A stretch of DNA of 64,000 bases, from the NCBI GenBank assembly GCA_032207245.1, contig CM063505.1, forward strand, positions 177,400,030-177,464,029. The letters run 5' to 3'. Positions within the stretch are counted from its first letter, which is position 1, and each line of letters starts with the position of its first letter. Of this stretch, positions 12,306-22,896 are shown one piece after another. The DNA is from Pardosa pseudoannulata (lineage: Eukaryota > Arthropoda > Arachnida > Araneae > Lycosidae). Under the pieces are notes generated by a model, which did not search any database, was not told the origin of the DNA, and saw only the letters and a program-made list of their open reading frames with translations. The position numbers and the translations under genes were made by a program.

Positions 12306-12840
12306 GGTTTGGTTTGGAGAGCTACAGTCTACTGTTTTGCTCATGAAGGCTGATGAGACTGAGAAATATTAATGGCACTTCGAGAACTATATACATTTAA
12401 AGAACGATTTCAGATATCTAAATGTCCCTCGTGACGAGAGACCCAACAATGCCCTTAAAAATAAATATATAAAAATAAAAAAGATTTGAGAGAAAAATAA
12501 GAAAAAAATTCTCATGCGAGATATGCATGCTTGCACAAATGCCACACGGGAACAGCCAAACCTCAAGAAGAAACGGTCAAAATGAACTAAAAACCCAAAG
12601 TCAAAGCAAACAAAGGTGCACAAATGTGAACCAAGGGGGGAGTCTCCACAGGAGTCCGTCCCTAACTGAGTACATGCGACTCCCATGGAAGGGGGAAGGT
12701 TGTTTAGAAGGAGTTAGACCGAAACCTACTGCTTAAAGCCGGTTTCAAACATCTACATACATCCTTGACTGCAGCGGGATTCGAACCCACGAGCTCCGGT
12801 ACCAAAGAGCAGAGCCCTACCATTTAGCCATTGTTCAGCT
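12306..12840 (-). repeat. SINE copy, minus strand, split by an insert
   Basis: The left block (12306-12363) is the SINE 3' end in reverse: TTTGGTTTGGAGAGCTAC, then CTACTGTTTTGCTCATGAAGGC. The right block (about 12719-12840) holds the rest, including the reverse B-box GGGATTCGAACCC at about 12778-12790 and the tRNA-like A-box region. Between them lie about 355 bp absent from all other copies. Flanks TAAATTATGTAG and TAAATTAAGTAA resemble a decayed target duplication. Confidence 0.75.
12364..12718. mobile_element. Unidentified insert of about 355 bp in the SINE
   Basis: The insert separates two parts of one SINE copy; GACTGAG on the left and GACCGAA on the right are where the SINE sequence breaks and resumes, and may be a decayed duplication. 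The insert contains A-rich stretches and a GC-richer right part (GGGGGGAGTCTCCACAGGAG). Its two overlapping ORFs are antisense to each other and have no recognised similarity. No terminal inverted repeats were seen, so the element class is open. Confidence 0.5.
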
Positions 12841-14585
12841 TAAATTAAGTAAAGAACTGGCGTTCTGTACTGGACTTCGTGGATTCCAATCGCACTGCAG
12901 ACTTGGATGTTTGTAAATTCTTGGAACAGACTATAAAGTAGATTATTCAGGTCTATTTACCTTTATAGTAATAACAACAAAAATCTGATGTGACCCCGCA
13001 TGACTTTTAAGTCCCAAAAAATTATTTTGGGGCACTTTATTTAAACTTATTTCATTTCAACGAGAGATATAATATCCCAATTATTTGCTAAAGTGGACAG
13101 TTAAACAATGACTAAAATACTATCTTTTAATAACATCAAAAATATTTACAATATTAATTTAACAATGAGTAGAACTGAATTTATTAATGATTAGATATCA
13201 AAGTATATATTCATTCAACAATGAGAAGATTTCAAGTTCTGCCATTTCGCGTAGACCGGTAACATTTATATCCGTTGTATTGAGTATTTTCGTTATATGT
13301 AGTAGGTATTGCAATCGAAAAAGAATGTTTCAACAGTTATAAATAAAAAATTTCAGTATCCTATATCTATTTTTTAGAAGTACACGAGATATACATGTGC
13401 AATTTCCTTAAGGAACTGTCAAAATGAATAATTAAATTTTTCCTTGTACGTACGTACAAACTTAAAGGTGATACTGGATGTATAATAAATAAGAAACTGG
13501 ATAAATAATAGGTAAGAAAAAAGTCAAAACTGATTCAGGCTTGATCAAAATAAATATTTCCATTGAAACGTAAAACCTTAATTATTTGTGAGATTATAAT
13601 GCTTCCTTTAATTCGTAGAAGGAAGTTAAAAGCCGTATCACTTATAAAAAAATCAAGCAAATAATTATTTTACCTCCCATAAAATCAAAATATCCTCAAG
13701 AATGTCTCATTTAATCTTTCTTTTTAACAAGAATAAAACAGTTAGCTTCGACGAAAAAAATGTTTTAAAGCTTCTGTTTCTTAAAACATGGCGAATGAAA
13801 AATAAATAAGATAAATCTTAAATGTCTTTCCATAAGCTAACAAAAGATACTAAATATAAAGCACATGACTTTAATTGCTTAACATATTTTCTTCTGAAAC
13901 TCACAATAGAAAATACAATTTTGTTATGAGAAGAAACTGTAAAGAGGTGGAAAAAAATTGTGTTTTCGATGTAGACTAATGGATTGTTTTTATAATTATA
14001 AACTATTTTTTAAAAGAATATGAATTGGAATTTTGAATAATAAGGCTATTTAAAACAATTTTAGAAATCAAAGGGAGAGAATCGTATATTTTCTTGTTTT
14101 TATTTTTGCTGCATAAATAAGGAAAGTCGTTTAATGTCTTTAATCTATTTAAACAGATTCTTTTTAATGAAACATTTACACCAGTTTCAAAAAATAAAAA
14201 ATAAACTGCTCTGATCTTTTATTGGAATAGAAATTCCTCATTTATTCCTTCATTTTGTCTAACTAATTTTTAAAAAAAAGAATCTACTTTTAAAAGACAC
14301 AAGAAATATAGAATCTTCTCAATTTAAAACAGATAGAAAAGACAATTTTAATGTTTAACAATTTCAATTTTGTGAAATTGTGAATTTACTTTTTTTAGTA
14401 TTTAACTAGAAGTACAATTGGGAAGAAAAGTTTAAACTGCATTCTTAAACAAGATTAAAAAGATGAGTTTTTAAAAATCTCTACTGCTTTTTAAAAAAAA
14501 TAATTACATTTTTATCTAATTTTTGTCTATGATTTACTAAAGTATATTACAAAAGAATGGTTATGGATTTTTAGATAGTCTAATA
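12841..14585. other. AT-rich interval, nothing recognised
   Basis: Very AT-rich sequence with no ORF of note and no repeat structure I can name. Confidence 0.55.
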
Positions 14586-15094
14586 AAGGCATGGGCAAAC
14601 TACGGCCCGCGGGCCAACTCCGGGGAGCCGGAAGATTTTATCCGGCCCGCGGATAGAATTTTAAGTTGCCGGTCCGAGGCAAATTAAAAGAAATATATAT
14701 TTATACATTATATATCCATCTCCTTTTCTACTTTGCTTAAATATTGAATCCCAAATTTATTATCTCCCGCCCAAAATATCAGCGGTATATTTGCTTCTTA
14801 TATCTGTACAAGTGTTTTCAACTTTGAACCTTAGAAAGAATAATTTCAGAAGTAGACCGACAGATGAGCATTTAGCATGGTTCCTGAAAATCAGTACATT
14901 TCACTTCAAACCTCAGTATAAGGAATTTTAAAAAATGAAATCGCTATTTCATTCATTTCATTAACGCATTTAAACCGTTAGGTATATTGTTTATTGTATA
15001 TTGTTTTTAAAATTTTAGAAAAAATTATCTTGGCCCGCCAAATTTATTTTCTTTCAATTTTTGAACCGCGGCGGAAAAAGTTTGTCCATCCCTG
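14586..15094 (+). mobile_element. Internally deleted hAT element (family hAT-B, copy 1)
   Basis: It starts near AGGCATGGGCAAACTACGG and ends TTTGTCCATCCCTG, with terminal repeats related to those of the copy at 61076-61572. The flanks GTCTAATA and TTCTAATA agree with an 8-bp target duplication carrying one or two changes. The interior aligns with the 61-kb copy along its whole length (GCCGG motif, CTCCTTTTCTACTTTGC, transposase fragment). At about 509 bp it is non-autonomous. Confidence 0.82.
14818..14934 (+). pseudogene. hAT transposase C-terminal fragment (hAT-B copy 1)
   Basis: A frame within the element reads FSTLNLRKNNFRSRPTDEHL, then WFLKISTFHFKPQY and a stop. The pattern 'FS.(M/L)N..K...RS..TDEHL' is the conserved C-terminal dimerisation segment of hAT transposases. 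The rest of the protein is absent. A diverged copy of the same segment is present at 61-kb. Confidence 0.72.
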
Positions 15095-15256
15095 TTCTAA
15101 TACTATAATCCAATATAATTTTTTTGCATATTTATAATGTCACCGATAATTAGATTGATAATTTAAGCTAATATGTATATATATATATATAAATCGATAT
15201 CTTGACCAGAATTTGGTACTGTGTCCTCTTAATTCAGATTTCTCAAAATATCAGAT
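15095..15256. other. AT-rich spacer with a short TA run
   Basis: Short AT-rich spacer between the hAT element and the SINE; a (TA) run lies at about 15175-15191. Confidence 0.6.
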
Positions 15257-15270
15257 ATCTACAGGAGTTA

Positions 15271-15446
15271 GCCGAACGATGGCCGATTGGTTAGGGTGCT
15301 GGCCTTCGGAACCGGAGTTCGTGGGTTCGAATCCCGCTGAGGCATGGATGTTTGTAGCCGTTCGGAATCGGCGTTAAGCTGTAGGTCCCGGTCTCATTAG
15401 CCCTCGTGTTGCAAAAAGTAGACCGTAGCACTCCATACCAAACCAA
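15271..15446 (+). repeat. tRNA-derived SINE with 14-bp target duplication
   Basis: The head is tRNA-like: an A-box-like TGGCCGATTGGTTAGGGTGC and a B-box GGTTCGAATCC. The body has TGGATGTTTGTAGCCGTTCG and a tail ending ACCAAACCAA. ATCTACAGGAGTTA flanks it on both sides (15257-15270 and 15447-15460), a perfect 14-bp target duplication typical of LINE-mobilised SINEs. It is not a tRNA gene, since the same non-tRNA body follows in every copy. Confidence 0.92.
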
Positions 15447-15460
15447 ATCTACAGGAGTTA

Positions 15461-18349
15461 TGGCTGAAACTTCGTCAGGAGATTCAAAAGATATAGCTTT
15501 TAAATGTCATAAGTTAAAAAGAGAGTTTAAAAAATATTTTCACCTATTTACAAAAGTAATAAGTACAGTTTTCAGATAAATTTTAAAGCATCACCTGAAA
15601 CACTATTTCTAACATTATATCCCCTATTTCAAACTTTAAATACTTGTACTAAAACCATATATCTTATCCTTGTTTTCCAGCTATATGCCCACATAGCAGA
15701 TTTTAAGAGGCGATAGACGCTAAGAATTAAAAGGGATTAAGTGATCAGCTTGACATACTGACAGATTTTGATGACAACACAATACAAGAATGAGTTCTGT
15801 AATGATAGAAAGACATTGCTCCTGACCTGTAAAATCTTGAGCAAGGAAGCACGGATGATGACCAGTCACCCACTCTGATCACTCTTTCCTGATAGTATCT
15901 GACTAATCGTCTCAGCCATTTGATTGGTACTAGTGACTAATGATGGTTTGTCTTATCGTCCTTCAAGTCACTTTCAAATAGCTGCAGGAAATGAGGTTGT
16001 ATATGTATCACTAACTGCATTGGTAAGCACAGACTTATTGCCAGGAAGCACTTGTGGTATGCTTGAATGGTTAACACCATGTAATGAAATAATATAATCT
16101 TGATATCCTGTTGATTACAATTTTGTGGCGGTTGATTGATGTACTGGAAGATTGCTCAGTGGTTATATGGTTATTTCAACTAATCGTGGATTAAGAATTA
16201 ATGCCTCTTTAAAAGTTCTTACAAGTTTCTAGTTGTAAATGAAAGTAGAGTGCATTGCTCAGTAACAAAAATCATGTTTGAAGATAGTACATGGGTTTGA
16301 ATCTCATCATGAAATGGGTAATAGTTTGGAATGGACGTTTAGTAGTCGATATCGGTCTAATTAGATATCGAGTAATTGCAGTCCAAACTTAACCGATATT
16401 GCTTCTAACATGCTGGAACTTATATAAATTTCTCTATTAATTTAAATAGTTACTGGCACAATCTTATTACACTAGCGGCCTCAAGCAAAGAGAACTTGGA
16501 TATTTATAGGACATCAGGATATATTAAGTTTATGATGGGAAAAATACATGGAACTTTATAGAGATAGGAAAATGGGCACCACAAAGTATTCCCTCAGTAA
16601 ATGACGAAAAGAAAGATTTTACAAATTATGTAACATTCATTTCGTTAACTGCTTGAGGAAGTATAATTTTTATTTTATCCGGTGACAACAGCTGTATGTT
16701 TAAATGGTTTTCATGGAGTTCGGGTTACAATTCTTTTGGTTTAAGTTAAACAAAATACTTTTGTCATTACATGTCATTACATGTGAAGGGAATTTCAGGA
16801 AATTCCCTTTAAGCTAAAAGAATATATGAATACTGAAATCTAACTTTTAATTTTAAAATACATAGACAAGCTTTAAATTTAATCTAAAACTAATGTATTT
16901 ATTGACGACAAAAGTGAGTTCGGAATACAGCTAAGAGAAAACAGTTTTGCTGTTATAAACTTATAAGAAAATATTATGCAAAAATCAGACGAATTGTACT
17001 GTTTATTACTACTTGATGTAAAGTAAAAGGAAATATTGGCAGACACGAAAAGGACCATCTATCTTAAAATAATGGTTTGAGATGCTTTCAGGTTGTACTT
17101 CGTGGGTGTAAAATCCACAACTGATATTACTATATAGTTCTATACTATACTATATAGTGAAGTACAAATACGTTCAGAATATTACACACAAATATATTCA
17201 AATATATTATATACAAATACATCACATTAGAACACATTAGGAAATAGGAAACTGGATGAGATATTTGCATGATAATATATTCAGAGCGGTACAGTAGAAG
17301 AATTAAATACAGACTTTAAAACATTCAGCATTGTTACAGGGCTGTAGTTTTTCCGCATTTTAAAATTAGTTAACCTAAGAGTTTATTCAGTTATGATTGA
17401 CAGACTTTTTGTTGTTTAAAGGAAGTAGTGCAATAGCGAAAAACTTCGATTTAACATGAAGTATTTATGTAACAAAAAATCTCAATATAACGAATTTAAC
17501 TCTACGGGTCGACGCCAGATGTCATTGATTGAGCTCTGCACAGACATCATTACGTTGAGAAACGCAATTAACCTTGAACTTGAAAGAGAGTGAGCAAATA
17601 ACAATTCTGGTGACACATCATAGAAAATAAAAATAACATATAAATTAATAGGTGCACAAGGAAGTCATATGGTGTCGAATTTTTTCAGTTATTTTTACTG
17701 TAATTAATTTATTTTTTTAAACACTTCGTGTGTACAGTTTGTTAAAAATATAAAATTGGAACTTAAAGTTTGGAGAAAGTTGGAGAACTAGATTCTAAAA
17801 ATATTTAAAAGCTCAACTTAAAAGTTTTATACGTGACTCAAGGAGCTCCATTTAATGATTTCACGATTTATTTTTTTAACTTTAAGCATAGGAGTTAATT
17901 AAGGTTTACAGTGTAAAGAGAATTCTCTTTAGCTTTAGATGACTTTTCAAAATTGCTGCTTCCGTGGAAAGACATTTCATTTGTCGTATTAAACCATGTA
18001 GCTTTGAATACTTCACATATACTGAATAAATAATCATCTTAGCTGCCATAATACTTTTCTTCCTCCTAGAATTTCGCTTCAATGAGTATTTTCAGAGAAC
18101 ATTAATGAATAGTGAATTTTAAAAGTTCTTTTACGGGTAAGAAACTTTTTTAATTGATTGAGACATTCCTCGATTTAACAAATATTTTTCAGGCCAAGCA
18201 TTATGTTTATCAGTTACTCCTCTTCATTGAGAACTGATTAGTTTAAATAATTGTACAGAAGAGTAAATACAGTAAGGCAGTCTCAAATAATAATTTTGTC
18301 TTACTTCAGTTCCAAGACATTAAATAATGACTTTTATTTTCACTTTTAG
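15461..18349. other. AT-rich interval, nothing firmly recognised
   Basis: No long ORF. A stretch at about 16250-16390 (GGGTTTGAATCTCATCATG, then TTTGGAATGGACG and GTCGATATCGGTCTAATTAG) may be a very old SINE copy. Short palindromic TA-rich words occur at 17130-17165. Otherwise it is single-copy-looking AT-rich DNA. Confidence 0.45.
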
Positions 18350-18747
18350 AGGAGTCACTGTGGTAACGTAGTTAGCATCTGGACTAAAGTGCACAGTTGT
18401 TTAGTGAGACTACTCAAGACAACTAGTACAATTAAATTTCCTTTGTTGAAGTTATCTTTTTTGGCAACTTGGCTGCAAAAGGAAGAGAAACCGTCTCTTT
18501 TTAGACCTTGGTCGTCTAACAACCAGGACTTGGCTCACATCTCGAAGTCTGACAAAACTAAGTCATCTGGCGACTCACACCAAAACTTTCCTCTTCCTAT
18601 AGGGGTGGACACTTCGGTCTCCCAGCGACTTCCGGTTCCAAAAAAGTCAAAAGCCACAAGCGTCGGTTGTGCTCCCGTTTTTAAATCTCCTTCCACGACG
18701 TCGAATGAGCATCACATTACTCATTTTATGGGGCCCTCATTGGCTGG
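18350..18747 (+). CDS. Possible internal host exon, unknown protein
   Basis: The frame is open for about 132 codons. It begins right after a good acceptor (pyrimidine tract ending CACTTTTAG at 18349) and ends at a plausible donor (GGCTGG|GTAATT). It starts in phase 0. It is GC-richer than its flanks and does not match other repeats in the window. The predicted segment is rich in Ser, Lys and Pro, lacks a membrane segment, and contains KPSLFRPW and PVPKKSKA. FRPW is the Groucho-binding tetrapeptide described in Drosophila Huckebein, but one tetrapeptide does not identify a family. There is no ATG near the start of the frame, so it would be an internal exon; no partner exon was found. Chance or an old element remain possible. 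Confidence 0.35.
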
Positions 18748-19535
18748 GTAATTAAGGTGGTTTATCGGTATGTCTCAATATTAATTTGTATTGGTAAGCC
18801 ATCAAGGGTGTGATCGCTGTTATGTCACAAATCTAGACTTCATGCCTTCACGTCATTGTTAAGCTGGCCACACCTGCTTTAGAAGAAAAGGTGAAAACAG
18901 CTGATATCTCCTCCTTTAACAAGTCAGCCATTGTAATTCGGGACATCAGTCTGAACTCCAGAGTGTATATAAGGCTGTTATTTTTTTTATAAACTACTTA
19001 AATTTATAACTCTTATCAGAACTACTTTTAACAAAGAATGGAATTTTTTTTATGTTTAAGGAATTTAAAACTGTGGAAAACACGGGGAAAAACACCTTCT
19101 TAATATTTCCTTTTCTTTTTTTAGCTATCTTAATTTCAAATAAACTTTTCCCCTTACATATTACTTTACAACACTAAAGATCTATAATATGTGATGATGA
19201 TAGATATAACAAAAACTAATTTCCATAATCCAAATTATTAATTAGGACGTTTTCGCACTGTAATGTCATTTACGTCTTAGTAACTATCAATAGTCTTTAA
19301 GTTGAAAAAATTGACCTTCATGTCCAAAACCGCAGTAACTGCCACTATTTTACTCTTTAATATAATATTTTTTAATACAAATATTTTTCCCGTAGCAAAA
19401 TTTTATGTAATTAAAGTATTTTCCCCTTAAAATAATAGATGACAAAACAATGGTTTACTAATAGCAAAGAGTATTGAGTGTGCATAATCTATTTTCTGCG
19501 ATACTTGATATACGCAACGTACATCAAATTCTGAA
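18748..19535. other. AT-rich interval with a TATA-like site
   Basis: Just 3' of the possible exon lies a moderately GC-rich stretch (18790-18980) ending in GTGTATATAAGGCTG at about 18964, which looks like a core promoter, though no downstream gene was found. The rest is AT-rich and featureless. Confidence 0.3.
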
Positions 19536-20905
19536 GAATCGATACTTGTGGGATAATCGATTTTTTTGAGTATCATTTCAACAAAAATCGGTTCTTTAAA
19601 AAGAGTCGATATTTTCGAACAATTGATTGATTCTTTTTATAAAATCGATATGTTTCGAAGTATCAATTCTTTAGGAGTCGATTCCATTGAAGAATCGATT
19701 CTTTTAGATAATCGATTATTTGGAAGATTCGATTCTTTAAAAGGAATCGATTTTTTCGAATAATCCAATGTTTTGGAGAATTGATTATTTCGAGGAATCG
19801 ATTCTATTTAAAGAATTGATTTTTTTTCGAATGATCGATTCTTTGGGAGAATCTATTATTTTGAAGAATCCACTCTTTTTATAGAATCAATTTGTTTCGT
19901 TTAATCGATTCTTTAGAAGAATCGATTTGTTTGGAAAGGTCGATTCTTTTGGAAGGAAATATTTTTTCGTATAATTCTTTAAGAGAAGAGATTCTTTTTA
20001 AATAATATATTATTTTAATAATCAGTTCTTTTAGAAAATTGATTCTTTTTGGGTCTCGATTATTTATAAAAGTCGATTTATTTTAAAACTCGATTTATTT
20101 GCTGAATTGTATTTTTTTTATAGAATTGATTCTTTTGGAAGAATCATTTCTTTTTGAAGAATCGATTTTTCTAGAATCCATTTCTCAATTGAATATTATT
20201 TTTAGATTATTGAAAACTGTTTTAAAATTGAAGATTCTAAATATATTATTTTTGATGAATCTGAAAATATTTATTTTGTTTGGAGTATAGATTATTTTTA
20301 TAGAATTGATTCTATTTTATAAACAATTCTTTTGAAGGATCGATATTCTTAACAATCGATTTCTTTGAAAAATCAATGTTTTTGTACAATCCATTCTTTT
20401 GAAGAAAAGATTCGAGTTTTTTTTTGACAATCGATTTATTTCTTTTTGAAGTATCTGTTTTTTATTGGGATCGATTTTTTTGAAGAATCGATTTTTTTCA
20501 ATAACCGATTCTATTGAAGAATGAATTCTTTTAAAGACGAGATTCTTTTGGAAAACTAATATGTGGAAGGATTGATCCTTCCTGCAGAATCGGGTCTTTT
20601 GAATAATTGGTTCTTTTGAACAATTCATTCTCTTGAGGAAGTATGGATACTTTTATAGAATCTATTCTTTTGAAGAATCTAAAATTTTTCAAAAATAAAT
20701 TCTTTTTATAGAATCGATTTTTTTGAATAATCAATTCTTTTTATAGAATCAATTCTTTTTGAAAAATCGATTTTTATGGAACCGATTTCTAAGTTGAATA
20801 ATATTTTTAGATTGAAGAAATTGTTTTAATATTAAATATTTAAAATATATTATTTTTAATCAATCTGAAAGCATTTTTTTAATTCAAAGAATCGATTTTC
20901 GAGAA
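19536..20905. repeat. Degenerate tandem repeat built on GAATCGATTCTTTT
   Basis: Across about 1.37 kb the palindromic core ATCGAT/TCGATT recurs every 15-30 bp, followed by a T run and GAAGA/GGAGA words (for example GAATCGATTCTTTTAGA and GGAATCGATTTTTTCG). The spacing is irregular and many copies carry changes, so this is an old short-period tandem repeat. Part of it is duplicated on a larger scale: 20100-20275, including the TTTTTAGATTATTGAA segment, matches 20704-20880 at an offset of about 604 bp. The isoleucine-, leucine- and phenylalanine-rich ORFs here are products of the repeat, not genes. Confidence 0.85.
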
Positions 20906-20924
20906 TAGGTTCTTCAAGTATGTA

Positions 20925-20932
20925 CATATATA

Positions 20933-20978
<46 letters not shown>

Positions 20979-21005
20979 TATATATATTATATATATATAT
21001 ATATA
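20925..21005. repeat. TA microsatellite, left of the Tigger element
   Basis: Imperfect (TA)n with ATGTACATAT interruptions, broken by ATATTATATAT words. It is the left part of a tract into which the Tigger-like element appears to have inserted. Confidence 0.9.
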
Positions 21006-21177
21006 TAGTCAAACCTGTCTATCTCGAATCTCTTGGGATTAAAAATTCGAGATAAACAGGATTCGAGATACTCAGGTTTTATGAAAATAGACTGAGAAAA
21101 TTTCTTTACACAATACAAAAGATTGAAAATTTGCAGTACTTTCAGTTTTATTTACATACCTTACAGAAAGTAATCCA

Positions 21178-21518
21178 TTAGGTGTTTTTGATGCAAAACT
21201 TTTTTAGACTGGACAGTATTTGTAGTTTTAACACAATGGCAAACAATTTGATCAATATTTTCTTGGGATTCAAGAAAAATTCTTTATGTTTTAATGGCTT
21301 TTTTTTATCGTAATGATGCCGTTGAGAATGAAGAGCATCATGGTGCTCTTCATTCTCAAAAGTTCCACGAATGTTTTCTAAAATTTCGGAATCAGTTAAT
21401 AATGTTCCGCTTGTTACCACTGATTCATCTACTTCTATAAAGTCTTTAAATGAAGTTTCAGCATTCAGTTTCTGTCTGATAATCATCCATTCCTTCGGGT
21501 TTTCATCAGTTTCCTCGG
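21178..21518 (-). pseudogene. Tigger/pogo transposase C-terminal fragment
   Basis: On the minus strand the frame reads KEWIIRQKLNAETSFKD, then FIEVDESVVTSGTLLTDSEI, and runs to a stop at 21178. 'VDE.V.TSG.LTD.EI' is characteristic of the C-terminal region of Tigger/pogo (jerky-like, DDE_1) transposases. Upstream of 21518 the frame runs into the hairpin segment and the catalytic DDE region is missing. The part after residue EILENIR is low complexity. Confidence 0.72.
21322..21360. repeat. Near-perfect palindrome of about 38 bp
   Basis: TTGAGAATGAAGAGC on the left and GCTCTTCATTCTCAA on the right are exact reverse complements around a short ATCATGGT centre. It lies inside the transposase fragment. 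Confidence 0.85.
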
Positions 21519-21601
21519 CCGGTTGGTTGCTCTTCGGTTTCCTTCTATTGCCCCCTCCTCAACCCCCATCCCTTATTATTCCAGAGCAGAGAACATAGAG
21601 A

Positions 21602-21740
21602 AATACACTTCTAGTTTTCTTTCTAGGGGGGTTATTTGGTCATGGACTGGGTGGGAATTGTACTAAAAACGGTTTTTAGTACAATTCCCACCCAGTCCCT
21701 GACCAAATAACCCCCCTAGAAAGAAAACTAGAAGTGTATT
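21602..21740. repeat. Long hairpin: 69-nt arms with a one-base loop
   Basis: Left arm 21602-21670 and right arm 21672-21740 are reverse complements at 68 of 69 positions; the single difference is in TCATGGACTGGG against TCAGGGACTGGG. Only G21671 separates them. It lies inside the Tigger-like element. Such structure can arise by foldback replication or palindromic duplication, and the arms have had little time to diverge. Confidence 0.92.
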
Positions 21741-21959
21741 TCCGGGAAATGGGAACTTGTGCGGTTGTCAACGCAATAAGGCTCTAAACTGGAATGTTGT
21801 GTTTCTTACGAAAATTCGAGATAGACAGGTTTGGGAAAAAAATAATTTGAGATAGGTTTGGAAAATACTTGAAATTTTTATTGAAAATGTAGAGAAATTG
21901 AAAAAATTCAACATAGACAGGTTTTCGAGATAAGCAGGTTTCGAGATAGACAGGTTTGA

Positions 21960-21962
<3 letters not shown>

Positions 21963-22039
<77 letters not shown>

Positions 22040-22084
22040 CACATTTATATATATCTTTATATATATATATATATATATATATAT
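21963..22084. repeat. TA microsatellite, right of the Tigger element
   Basis: A nearly pure (TA)n of about 75 bp, followed by interrupted TA repeats with ACACATT and CTTT. The isoleucine/tyrosine ORFs across it are artefacts. Confidence 0.95.
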
Positions 22085-22891
22085 TACATATGTAGATTAT
22101 TATACCAAAAATATCTATCCAAAACTGTTTTTTCCGATCTCATTTTTAGAATAACTTAATTTCTTATCCGTAAAATATTACATAAAGAAGTTTTCTAAAT
22201 TCTTCTTACTCTTCTCTCAAAACTAACGCTGTAACAAATGCTATTTTCGTGTCCATTGGATACATTTTTTCTGTTGTCCCAGGAGAAGTTTATAGCTTCT
22301 GCAATAATTAAATTGCTGCCTTTGGAATTTTTGAGCCAGCTTAAATGATCAGTGTTCACACCTATCTCAGAAGAAGTTCTGATTCATATTTAGTCTGATT
22401 AGAAGAAAATCGTGTGATCCGTTCTGTGTTAGGCCGAAATCCATTTACTAAACATACAGCTTTGAATATAAATTTATGGCTTAAAATCAAATCAAAGCAC
22501 ATCTATTAGATGACATAATTGTAAACGATAAATGGTTAAAAATTTAGGAGTCTGTATTTAACTTCATCTTTCTTCCCTCAAACAGATTACACTTCTCAAT
22601 ATAAGAATAAAATTGAAGAATCTTTTTCTATTTATGTTCCACGTAAAAATGACTCTAGATTTAATAGAGATTTAAATTTACCAGATTCCCCTCAAATGAA
22701 TTCTTTAAAAATTATTTGTTCCTTGTGTATTAGTACACTATACACGTAATAATATATTTCCGAAAGAAAATAAAAGTAGTTTAAATTTCTTTTACGAATT
22801 TAATTCATAACGGCATATGATTATCAAATTCTCCGATAAAAGAATTATTTTTCATAAAGTCAGCATCTAAATGACTGCTTTTTCAAAATTT
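22085..22891. other. AT-rich interval, nothing recognised
   Basis: No ORF or repeat supported. Confidence 0.5.
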
Positions 22892-22896
22892 GTTAT

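Larger units (their letters stand above)
21006..21962 (-). mobile_element. Tigger/pogo-like element inserted in a TA tract
   Basis: The right terminus read inward is CAGTCAAACCTGTCTATCTC, and the left terminus matches it with one change at the first base (TAGTCAAACCTGTCTATCTC). TA flanks both sides, as expected for Tc1/mariner/pogo insertion, here within a TA microsatellite. Both ends carry extra subterminal copies of TTCGAGATA(G/A)ACAGG. The interior keeps a minus-strand transposase C-terminal piece and a long hairpin. At 957 bp it is a deletion derivative. Confidence 0.85.

Noticed and set aside
19566..20734. ORFs of 63-103 codons in the ATCGAT-rich field
   Set aside because: They are direct translations of a short degenerate repeat, in several frames and both strands.
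21784..22159. Ile/Tyr alternating ORFs
   Set aside because: Translation of TA dinucleotide repeats.
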